Positions 1 through 5,688 of a DNA stretch of 7,397 bases are shown piece by piece. Origin of the DNA: Planctomycetota bacterium (GTDB lineage Bacteria; Planctomycetota; B129-G9). The translations under genes were made by a program, and so were the position numbers. Numbering within the stretch: position 1 is the first letter of the stretch; every line of letters begins with the position of its first letter. A model generated the notes under the pieces. That model had not been told where the DNA came from and made no database searches. It worked only from the letters and a program-made list of their open reading frames with translations. The DNA lies in the NCBI GenBank assembly GCA_003644325.1, contig QNCA01000059.1, positions 1 through 7,397 on the forward strand, given 5' to 3'.

Positions 1-720
1 AAGCGCCAGCCTTTCCATGTGGCCGCCCTGCCTGAAGAAGTTCCGCACTCCCACCACCCATTTTGCGCCGTCCCTGTCCCTTCCAATCGCCATCAGGTCG
101 CCGCCGGCTTCGACTACGGCGTTGTTCACGCCTTCCGCGCGAAGGACCGCCGCCGCCCTGTCCACGGCGTAGCCCTTGGCGACGCCGCCCAGGTCGATTT
201 CCATGCCCTTCACGAGAAACCTCACGGTCTTGCGTTCTTCGTCAAGGACTATCTTGTCCACGCTGCCGACTTTTTCCAACGCCGCCTCGATCTGCTCGTC
301 GGAAGGAACGTGATTCGCTTTTTCCGCGTCACGCCACAGGCGGATGAGCGGGCCTACGGTTGCGTCGAACGCGCCGCCGGTTTCCCGCGCCGTCTCCACG
401 GCCTTCTTTATTACTTCGAAGGTCCGGTCGCCGACCCTGACCGGCCGGTCGAACGCCTCGCGGTTGATGAGCGAGACCTCGCTGTCTTCCCTGTAGTTGC
501 TCATCAGGCGGTCCGCCTCGTGTATCGCCTCGAAGGCCTTGCCGACGGCTGCCTGTGCGGCGTCGAGGTCTCCTTCATCCGCGGCGACGGTAATCGTCAC
601 GAACGTGCCCATCGCCTCCTGCGTTATCTTGTAGTTGCTTGCGGGGGATTTCGGGCCCTTGCCGCCGCAGTTGGAGCAGAGAAATGTTGTGCAGACTATG
701 AGCGGTATCAGTCGTTTCAT
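1..720 (-). CDS. apbE: FAD:protein FMN transferase (ApbE family), N-terminal 240 residues, cut by window edge
   Basis: The family uses FAD to attach FMN covalently to a Thr or Ser of target proteins such as subunits of the Nqr and Rnf complexes, outside the cytoplasmic membrane. Reading leftwards from an ATG at 720, the frame is open to base 1. Visible family blocks: EAMGTFVTITV (35-45), SNYREDSEVSLIN (74-86), GGAFDATVGPL (115-125), EIDLGGVAKGYAVD (174-187, with the conserved Lys182) and NAVVEAGGDL (200-209). Usual members have about 300-350 residues, so the C-terminal part, including later metal-binding residues, lies outside. Residues 1-18 are a Lys-Arg start, a hydrophobic stretch and Cys15/Cys18 followed by GG, suggesting a lipoprotein signal, but the box LCSNC is not canonical. 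The ATG has only a weak purine-rich leader; an in-frame TTG at 735-733, preceded by AGGAA, is an alternative start. The flavinylated partner is not visible. Confidence 0.93.
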   Translation of the reverse strand, partial: MKRLIPLIVCTTFLCSNCGGKGPKSPASNYKITQEAMGTFVTITVAADEGDLDAAQAAVGKAFEAIHEADRLMSNYREDSEVSLINREAFDRPVRVGDRTFEVIKKAVETARETGGAFDATVGPLIRLWRDAEKANHVPSDEQIEAALEKVGSVDKIVLDEERKTVRFLVKGMEIDLGGVAKGYAVDRAAAVLRAEGVNNAVVEAGGDLMAIGRDRDGAKWVVGVRNFFRQGGHMERLAL

Positions 721-775
721 GTTTCTTTTCGTCAAGGTTCCTGTTTATGTTTCCTGCGGTTCTGTCATGCCGAGG

Positions 776-790
776 GCGCATAGTATGCGC
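776..790. promoter_or_regulatory. Perfect 7-bp dyad over the apbE -10, candidate operator
   Basis: GCGCATA, one central G, then TATGCGC: a perfect inverted repeat with a 1-base centre, between the divergent apbE and aroA starts. It covers the proposed apbE -10 and the likely start-site area, and lies about 33 bases upstream of the aroA -35. A bound dimeric regulator would be expected to block apbE; an effect on aroA is possible. The arms are too short, and no T-run follows, for a terminator. The regulator is unknown. Confidence 0.4.
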
Positions 791-809
791 GGGAGAGGCG
801 GGCTGTCAA
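780..809 (-). promoter_or_regulatory. Candidate sigma70 promoter for apbE
   Basis: On the minus strand a perfect -35 TTGACA (plus-strand 804-809) is followed after 18 bases by TACTAT (780-785), four of six matches to the -10 consensus. Transcription would start near 773, leaving a leader of about 50 bases before the apbE ATG. The -10 lies inside the dyad at 776-790. Assigned by eye; no transcript evidence. Confidence 0.5.
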
Positions 810-822
810 GGTTTGAAAATGG

Positions 823-850
823 TTGACTGAATAGTGCGGCATGCTAGAAT
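823..850 (+). promoter_or_regulatory. Candidate extended -10 sigma70 promoter for the aroA operon
   Basis: TTGACT (823-828), a 16-base spacer, then TAGAAT (845-850) preceded directly by TGC, which forms an extended -10. The start site would fall near 857, leaving a short leader of about 17 bases that contains the AGAGGG ribosome binding site (863-868) five bases before the aroA ATG. It probably drives all four genes to aroK, since none of the internal junctions has room for another promoter outside coding sequence. Confidence 0.6.
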
Positions 851-873
851 AGGCGGCGACATAGAGGGCTGAA

Positions 874-2151
874 ATGCAGAAAGAGATAGAGATTGCGCCG
901 AAAGGCCCGCTGGACGCGGAAGTCACGTTGCCCGGCTCAAAGAGCATCACTCACAGGGCGCTCTTCTGCGCGGCGCTTGCGGAGGGGACTTCCCGCCTGG
1001 GCAACGCACTCCTCTGCCTGGATACCTACGTGAGCACGATGTGCCTGAACGCACTGGGCGCGGGTATTGAAGTTGACGAGTCCCGGTCGCTCCTGATAAT
1101 CAACGGCATGTCCGGCGTGTTCAGTGAGGGGGGCGGCTCTCTGGGCGTGGGCGAGTGCGGCACGGCGCTGCGTTTTCTCACGGCGGCGCTGACGCTGGGC
1201 CGCGGTGATTTTCGCCTCGACTGCGGAGAAGTGAAACGTCCCATCGGCGACCTGGTCGATGCGCTCAACCGGGGCGGGTGCGAGATAGAATTTGAGGACC
1301 CCCGGGGCTACCCGCCGATTCGCATTCACGCCGCGGGCTTCCCGGGCGGCGGATTCACGGTCAACGCCGAAATCAGCAGCCAGTTCGTCTCCGCGATTCT
1401 CCTGGCCGCGCCCTATGGTAGAGAGGACACGGAGATTGCCGTGACCGGGCGGGTCGCTTCCGCGCCGTACGTTGACCTGACGATCGACGTGATGCGCGAG
1501 TTCGGCGTGAACGTCGCGAAGGCCGGCGACACTTACTACGTACCTGCGGGAGGCGGCTACAGGGCGGCGGACTTTTACGTGGAAGGCGACGCGAGCGCGG
1601 CCACGTATTTCATGGCGGCCGCCGGAGTATGCGGGGGGCGTCTCCGAGCGCGCGGAATGGGCGGGGACTCGCGCCAGGCCGACGCGCGCTTCGCGGAACT
1701 CCTCGCTCGTATGGGCTGTGCGGTGGCCCGGGGCGACGATTATATAGAGGTAGAAGGGCCGCTGGTCAACGGCATTGAGGCCGACATGCTCGACATGCCG
1801 GACGCCGTGCCGACGCTGGCCGCGGCGGCGTGTTTCGCCGAGGGGCCGACGCTGATAAGGGGCGTGCGCAATCTGCGCAGGAAGGAATCCGACAGGATCG
1901 CCGCCCTGGTCGATGTGTTGGGGGGGCTGGGCGCGGGGATAAAGACTGCCGACGACGCGATTGAGATAACGCCGGCGAACCTGCGCGCGGGGGTCGTGGA
2001 CCCCCACGGCGATCACCGCATAGCGATGTCGGCGGCGCTTGTCGGCCTGCGCGTGCCGGGCGTCGTGGTGAAGAACGCCGGCTGCGTGGCGAAGAGTTTT
2101 CCGAACTTCTTTGCGGAACTGGAAAATCTCACGGAACGGAGCAAGAGTTAA
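874..2151 (+). CDS. aroA: 3-phosphoshikimate 1-carboxyvinyltransferase (EPSP synthase)
   Basis: Transfers the enolpyruvyl group of PEP to shikimate 3-phosphate, the sixth shikimate step, in the cytoplasm. The 425 residues match the usual full length. Substrate-binding blocks in order: LPGSKSITHRAL (19-30, with Lys23, Ser24, Arg28), GECGTALRF (93-101), RPIGDLVDAL (122-131), SSQ (168-170), EGDASAATYF (237-246), DMPDAVPT (307-314, Asp310 in the place of the catalytic Asp), RRKESDRI (335-342, Glu338), GDHRIAM (379-385) and CVAKSFPNF (404-412, Lys407). The PEP loop reads GECGTALRF where E. coli has GNAGTAMRP; the Gly whose change gives glyphosate tolerance (Gly96) is kept. The ATG is supported by AGAGGG five bases upstream and by the N-terminus aligning directly with the family. 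First gene of the operon; its TAA shares one base with the next ATG. Confidence 0.97.
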   Translation: MQKEIEIAPKGPLDAEVTLPGSKSITHRALFCAALAEGTSRLGNALLCLDTYVSTMCLNALGAGIEVDESRSLLIINGMSGVFSEGGGSLGVGECGTALRFLTAALTLGRGDFRLDCGEVKRPIGDLVDALNRGGCEIEFEDPRGYPPIRIHAAGFPGGGFTVNAEISSQFVSAILLAAPYGREDTEIAVTGRVASAPYVDLTIDVMREFGVNVAKAGDTYYVPAGGGYRAADFYVEGDASAATYFMAAAGVCGGRLRARGMGGDSRQADARFAELLARMGCAVARGDDYIEVEGPLVNGIEADMLDMPDAVPTLAAAACFAEGPTLIRGVRNLRRKESDRIAALVDVLGGLGAGIKTADDAIEITPANLRAGVVDPHGDHRIAMSAALVGLRVPGVVVKNAGCVAKSFPNFFAELENLTERSKS

Positions 2152-3473
2152 TGGCCGAAGACCTGATGAAGAAAATTGTGAGCCTGTGCAAACGTCGCGG
2201 AATCATCTTTCAGAGCAGCGAGATTTACGGCGGCCTGCAATCGTGCTGGGATTACGGCCCCCTGGGCGTGGAGTTAAAGAACAACGTCAAGCGCCTCTGG
2301 TGGGACGCGGTGGTAAAGGAGCGCGACGACGTCGTCGGCGTCGATACGAGCATCATCATGCACCCACGGGTATGGGAGGCATCCGGGCACATCAAGAAGT
2401 TCAGCGACCCGATGGTTGACTGCAAGGAGTGCAAGCAGCGCTTCAGGGCCGAGGACATAGAGGGGGGCGTCTGTCCCGAGTGCGGCGGAGAGTTGACCGA
2501 GGCGCGAAACTTCAACCTGATGTTCAAAACCTTCATGGGCGCTCTGGAGGATGAGAGCGCCGTCGTTTACCTGAGGCCGGAGACGTGCCAGTCGATATTC
2601 GTCAACTTCCAGAACATCGTGAACTCGACCCGGCAGAAGATACCCTTCGGCATAGCCCAGATAGGCAAGAGTTTCCGCAATGAAATAACGCCGCGCAACT
2701 TTACGTTTCGCTCGCGCGAGTTTGAGCAGATGGAACTGGAGTACTTCGTGCGCGAGGCGGAATCGCCGAAGTGGTACGACTACTGGGTGGAGCAGCGCAT
2801 GAAATGGTACCGGGACATCGGCTTCAAGGAAGCCAACCTGCGCCTGCGCGAGCATGAAGAGCGCGAACTCGCCTTCTACGCGAAGAGATGCGTTGACATC
2901 GAGTACAGGTTCCCTTTCCTCGACGGCGGCTTCGGCGAGTTGGAGGGCATAGCCGAACGCGGCACGTACGACCTCTCGCAGCAGATGGAGCACAGCGGCG
3001 CGGACCTGCGTTACCTGGACAAGGAGACCAACGAGCGCTTCATACCGGCGGTCGTCGAGACATCCGGCGGCGTGGACCGCACCATACTGGCGCTGATTTG
3101 CGATGCCTATCACGAGGAGGAGGTCAGGGGCGAGAAGCGCGTGCTGCTGAAGTTGAACCCGGAGATCGCGCCGGTCAAGGTGGTCGTCCTGCCGCTCAGC
3201 AAGAAGCCCGAATTGTGCGAGCCCGCGCGGAAGATAGAGCGCATGCTCCGCCCGCATTTCGAGACCTTCTACGACGAGACACAGAGCATCGGACGCCGCT
3301 ACCGCAGGATGGACGAGGTCGGCACGCCCTACGCGGTCACCTACGATTTCGATTCCATAAACGACAAACAGGTAACCGTGCGCGACAGAGATACGCTGAA
3401 ACAGGTGCGCCTGCCGATTGACAATCTCGTCGCGTTCATCAAGGATCTTTTTGAAAAAGGGTCATGGGAGTAA
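2151..3473 (+). CDS. glyS: Glycyl-tRNA synthetase, single-chain homodimer type
   Basis: Class II aminoacyl-tRNA synthetase that charges tRNA-Gly. At 440 residues it is close to the roughly 460 of the short bacterial alpha2 type and is unlike the separate alpha and beta subunits of E. coli. Visible: the opening block IIFQSSEIYGGLQ (18-30) with WDYGPLGVELKNN (33-45); motif 1 around Pro72; a zinc-ribbon-like pair Cys91/Cys94 and Cys108/Cys111; motif 2 FRNEITPRNFTFRSREFEQ (175-193); motif 3 ETSGGVDRT (303-311, Arg310); and a C-terminal anticodon-binding domain from about 341 containing SIGRRYRRMDEVGTPYAVTYD (379-399, shown as key residues Arg382, Tyr384, Asp388). The ATG at 2151 overlaps the aroA stop by one base (TAATG) and has GGAG at 2138-2141, nine bases upstream. 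A second ATG five codons in, at 2166, cannot be excluded. No T-box or leader precedes it, so regulation probably follows the aro operon. Confidence 0.96.
   Translation: MAEDLMKKIVSLCKRRGIIFQSSEIYGGLQSCWDYGPLGVELKNNVKRLWWDAVVKERDDVVGVDTSIIMHPRVWEASGHIKKFSDPMVDCKECKQRFRAEDIEGGVCPECGGELTEARNFNLMFKTFMGALEDESAVVYLRPETCQSIFVNFQNIVNSTRQKIPFGIAQIGKSFRNEITPRNFTFRSREFEQMELEYFVREAESPKWYDYWVEQRMKWYRDIGFKEANLRLREHEERELAFYAKRCVDIEYRFPFLDGGFGELEGIAERGTYDLSQQMEHSGADLRYLDKETNERFIPAVVETSGGVDRTILALICDAYHEEEVRGEKRVLLKLNPEIAPVKVVVLPLSKKPELCEPARKIERMLRPHFETFYDETQSIGRRYRRMDEVGTPYAVTYDFDSINDKQVTVRDRDTLKQVRLPIDNLVAFIKDLFEKGSWE
3466..3470 (+). promoter_or_regulatory. Ribosome binding site supporting the GTG start of aroDE
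   Basis: GGGAG lies in the last codons of glyS, six bases before GTG at 3477. No in-frame ATG occurs until residue 35 (codon at 3579), well inside the dehydroquinase domain, so GTG is the only start that keeps the first strand of the barrel (LCIPIRAP). Confidence 0.75.
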
Positions 3474-3476
3474 ATC

Positions 3477-4934
3477 GTGTTATGCATTCCAATCCGCGCG
3501 CCCGACAATGAGTCGGCGCTGAAAGACATCGCCCGGGCCAACGAAACCGCCGACGTAATCGAACTTCGCCTCGACTACATGGAGCGTCCCGACTTGCCCC
3601 GCCTGATAGGCGCGTGTGAGAAGCCGGTAGTGGCCACGTGCAGGCACGCACTGTCGGGGGGCAGGTTCCGCGGGAGCGAAGCGGACCACGCCGCAATACT
3701 CAACCGCGCCGTCGAGGCCGGGGCGCACTACATTGACGTGGGCGTGGAGTTTGCCGGCAGGATCGCCGACCGTGGCCGCTCTCTTCTCATTGTCTCCTAT
3801 CACAACCCGGAGCATACGCCCGACGACCTGCATCAGATATATTCGCGAATCACCCGGGCGCGTCCCGACATCGTCAAGATCGCCACCTACACCCGCAACA
3901 TCGTCGATAACGTGAAAATCTTCGACCTGCTGCGAGCGGCGACACAGCCGACCATCGCCTTTTGCACCGGCGCGGCGGGCGTCATCAGCCGCGTGCTGGC
4001 CGGCAAGTTCGGCGGGTATATGACCTATGCGGCGCTGTCGCCCGACAAGACCACCGCCGAGGGCCAACTGACCGAATGGGAAATGCGGGAGATTTACGAC
4101 TGCACATCCCTGACGCCGGAAACCGAGATTTACGGCATACTGGGAGAAGACGTCACACGCAGCCTCAGCCCCGTTTACCACAACATCGCCTTCCGCGAGA
4201 TGGAACGCAGCGCGGTTTACCTGCCGTTCTCCGTGGCGGACCTGCCGGCGTTCTGGGAAAAATTCCGGCCCCTGCTGTCCGGCCTGAGTGTCACGAACCC
4301 TTACAAGGAGCGGATAATCCCCATGCTCGACGCCCTGGACCCCAGCGCGCGGTCCATCGGCGCCGTCAACACGGTCAGGAAGGAGGACGGGAAGTTCGTC
4401 GGCTACAACGTTGACTACGTCGGCGGGACCCGCGCCCTCATGCGCCACTATGACGTTCGCAGGAAAAGGGCGGTCATACTCGGCGCAGGCGGCGCCGCGC
4501 GGGCGCTTGCCTTCGGACTCAAACAGAACGACGTCCACATCATAATAGTGAACAGGACGCTCTGGCGCGCCGAACAACTGGCAAAGGCGGTCGGCGGGGA
4601 AATCAAGAACTACGATTTCCTCGCGAGCGGTGAATATGACATCCTGATTAACGCCACGCCCGTAGGCCGCGACGACCCGGACGAGAGCCTCGTCCCGCGG
4701 GAGCGCCTCCGCAAAGACCTCGCGGTCTTCGAGACCGTTTACCAGCACGAAACCCGCCTTGTCAGAGAGGCACGCGAGGTAGGCTGCACCGTCGTCAGCG
4801 GCATGGAAATGTTCAAGGAACAGGCGCACGAACAACTGCGCACATGGTGGCCCAGCCTCCGCGTTGACAAGTTCCGCAACAGAATCGAAGAGGTATTCGA
4901 GGACCGCTCCAAGACCTTTCTGAAACTGCACTGA
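3477..4934 (+). CDS. aroDE: Bifunctional type I 3-dehydroquinate dehydratase / shikimate dehydrogenase
   Basis: One 485-residue chain carries two consecutive shikimate enzymes. Residues 1 to about 210 are a type I dehydroquinase: VIELRLD (27-33), ATCRHALSGGRF (53-64), the catalytic His109 in VSYHN, the Schiff-base Lys134 in DIVKIA, SR at 171-172 and GQ at 196-197. Residues about 217-485 are an AroE-type shikimate dehydrogenase: SLSPVYHN (229-236), SVTNPYKE (271-278, catalytic Lys277), GAVNTV (295-300), NVD with Asp313, the NADP loop GAGGAARA (336-343), NRT (359-361) and NATPVG (392-397). The second domain (about 269 residues) is full length, so this is a real fusion. In the first domain the Glu of the usual D-V-E-L motif is Gly (Gly89). 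The second has Asn-Pro-Tyr where Ile/Val-Pro-His is usual. It starts three bases after glyS and ends one base before aroK. Confidence 0.95.
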   Translation: MLCIPIRAPDNESALKDIARANETADVIELRLDYMERPDLPRLIGACEKPVVATCRHALSGGRFRGSEADHAAILNRAVEAGAHYIDVGVEFAGRIADRGRSLLIVSYHNPEHTPDDLHQIYSRITRARPDIVKIATYTRNIVDNVKIFDLLRAATQPTIAFCTGAAGVISRVLAGKFGGYMTYAALSPDKTTAEGQLTEWEMREIYDCTSLTPETEIYGILGEDVTRSLSPVYHNIAFREMERSAVYLPFSVADLPAFWEKFRPLLSGLSVTNPYKERIIPMLDALDPSARSIGAVNTVRKEDGKFVGYNVDYVGGTRALMRHYDVRRKRAVILGAGGAARALAFGLKQNDVHIIIVNRTLWRAEQLAKAVGGEIKNYDFLASGEYDILINATPVGRDDPDESLVPRERLRKDLAVFETVYQHETRLVREAREVGCTVVSGMEMFKEQAHEQLRTWWPSLRVDKFRNRIEEVFEDRSKTFLKLH

Positions 4935-4935
4935 C

Positions 4936-5490
4936 ATGAAATGTGTTCTCATCGGATGCCGTTGCAGCGGCAAGACCCTGGTCGGGCGCGAGGTGGCGCA
5001 ACGACTGGGGGCCGCGTTCAAGGACAGCGACCGCCTTGTCGAGACACGCGCGGGCAAGAGCGTGGCGGAAATCTTCGCTCAGGACGGCGAGGGGGCGTTT
5101 CGCGCCCTCGAGAGGGACGTCATCGCGCAACTGCGCGACGAGAACGAAGCCGTGATAGCCGCGGGCGGCGGGGCCGTCATGGAGGCGGCGAACGTCGAGG
5201 CCCTTAAACACAATGCAAAGGTAATATGGCTTGAAACCTCGCCAGAGGAACTGACCCGCCGCGCGCAGGCCGAAGAGGAAAACGGCGTCGTGCGCCCGCC
5301 CCTGACGGACCTGCCCCCGGGGGAGGAAATCGCAAAGATCGCCCGTGAACGACGTGAACTCTACATGGCCGCCGCAGACTGCATCATCGCCACCGACGGA
5401 TTGACCGTCGAGGGGGTCGCGGACAGGGTCGTGGATTACCTCGAACTCCTCGGCATCGTCAAACCTCCTGAAAAATCAACAGGAACTTGA
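4936..5490 (+). CDS. aroK: Shikimate kinase
   Basis: Phosphorylates shikimate to shikimate 3-phosphate with ATP, in the cytoplasm. The 184 residues are normal for the family. The P-loop is GCRCSGKT (7-14), with Lys13 and Thr14; a Cys fills the position often held by Gly. Shikimate-binding residues follow: DSD (30-32), Arg56 in GAFRALE, and GGG (77-79). The lid Arg120 lies in RPPLTD, and ARERRELY (136-143) supplies the later conserved Arg. The ATG is one base after the aroDE stop and I see no Shine-Dalgarno-like sequence before it (the preceding bases are pyrimidine-rich or mixed), so translation probably depends on reinitiation after aroDE. It ends the operon and leads into a repeat-rich gap without a recognisable terminator. 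aroL-type naming cannot be excluded. Confidence 0.95.
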   Translation: MKCVLIGCRCSGKTLVGREVAQRLGAAFKDSDRLVETRAGKSVAEIFAQDGEGAFRALERDVIAQLRDENEAVIAAGGGAVMEAANVEALKHNAKVIWLETSPEELTRRAQAEEENGVVRPPLTDLPPGEEIAKIARERRELYMAAADCIIATDGLTVEGVADRVVDYLELLGIVKPPEKSTGT

Positions 5491-5540
5491 ATCGCCTGCC
5501 CGTAAGCGCAAGCGGGGGGGACTGGAACGGACCGAAACTT

Positions 5541-5570
5541 AACCACGAATGCACACGAATAAACACAAAT
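5541..5570. repeat. Three tandem 10-base units, consensus AANCACGAAT
   Basis: AACCACGAAT, GCACACGAAT and AAACACAAAT follow each other with an exact period of 10. The core ACGAAT or ACAAAT is kept in each. Seen directly; function unknown. Confidence 0.8.
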
Positions 5571-5603
5571 ATCTTTTGGCTTCTGGTTTCCGAAATCCCG
5601 AAT

Positions 5604-5641
5604 CCCTTGCCCTTACCCTTGTCCCTTGCCCTTGCCCCTTG
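5604..5641. repeat. Six near-identical CCCTTG hexamers (pyrimidine-rich microsatellite)
   Basis: CCCTTG, CCCTTA, CCCTTG, then after single extra bases CCCTTG, CCCTTG and CCCTTG. One strand is almost pure pyrimidine apart from G. The array then degenerates into CTCTTTG, CTCTGA and two copies of CTACCGA (to 5668). Such a tract is a plausible site of slippage. Confidence 0.8.
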
Positions 5642-5654
5642 CTCTTTGCTCTGA

Positions 5655-5668
5655 CTACCGACTACCGA
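5655..5668. repeat. CTACCGA heptamer, two tandem copies
   Basis: CTACCGA at 5655-5661 and again at 5662-5668, with GAC continuing on both sides. It directly follows the CCCTTG array and sits 20 bases before the DUF2851 start. Confidence 0.75.
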
Positions 5669-5675
5669 CCTTTAC

Positions 5676-5682
5676 AAAAAGG
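5676..5682 (+). promoter_or_regulatory. Ribosome binding site deciding the ATG of the DUF2851 gene
   Basis: AAAAAGG lies six bases before ATG at 5689. The frame is open further upstream, and a TTG at 5626 would add 21 residues, but those residues would be translated from the CCCTTG/CTACCGA repeats. The ribosome binding site and the repeat composition both favour 5689. Confidence 0.7.
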
Positions 5683-5688
5683 CGCGGC

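Larger units (their letters stand above)
5491..5688. other. Repeat-rich intergenic region between aroK and the DUF2851 gene
   Basis: About 200 bases with composition unlike the flanking genes. In order: CCCG (5499-5502) and CGGG (5513-5516) around TAAGCGCAAG, then a run of seven G (5514-5520); three 10-base units (5541-5570); a T-rich stretch; the short repeat AATCCCG/AATCCC (5596-5606); six CCCTTG-type units (5604-5641) decaying into CTCTTTG and CTCTGA; and CTACCGA twice (5655-5668). No convincing gene, promoter or terminator was seen. Confidence 0.7.

Noticed and set aside
19..783. Long plus-strand open frame of 254 codons at the left edge
   Set aside because: It is the antisense of apbE. 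The minus strand gives clear ApbE motifs across the whole stretch, while this frame has a low-complexity, Arg/His/Val-rich product with no family resemblance.
937..2016. Minus-strand open frame of 359 codons
   Set aside because: Antisense shadow of aroA caused by GC-rich codon use; no recognisable domain.
2401..2540. Separate zinc-ribbon domain insertion in the glycyl-tRNA synthetase
   Set aside because: The Cys91/94/108/111 pair pattern is a normal part of this synthetase type, not an added domain.
2274..3257. Minus-strand open frame of 327 codons
   Set aside because: Antisense shadow of the glycyl-tRNA synthetase; its Leu/Ala/Val-rich product has no motif of its own.
3480..5057. Minus-strand open frame of 525 codons, longer than any real gene here
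   Set aside because: It mirrors aroDE and the start of aroK in the opposing codon phase. Both sense genes have intact catalytic motifs over the entire length, and the antisense product is Val/Arg/Gly-rich without domains.
5466..5484. Hairpin TCCTG/CAGGA at the end of aroK as a terminator
   Set aside because: Only five base pairs with a nine-base loop, inside the last codons, and no T-run after it.
5541..5668. CRISPR-like array
   Set aside because: The units are 6-10 bases and directly tandem, with no spacers and no cas genes.
5626..5688. TTG-initiated 21-residue extension of the DUF2851 protein
   Set aside because: The residues come from the CCCTTG and CTACCGA repeats, no ribosome binding site precedes the TTG, and AAAAAGG sits correctly before the ATG at 5689.
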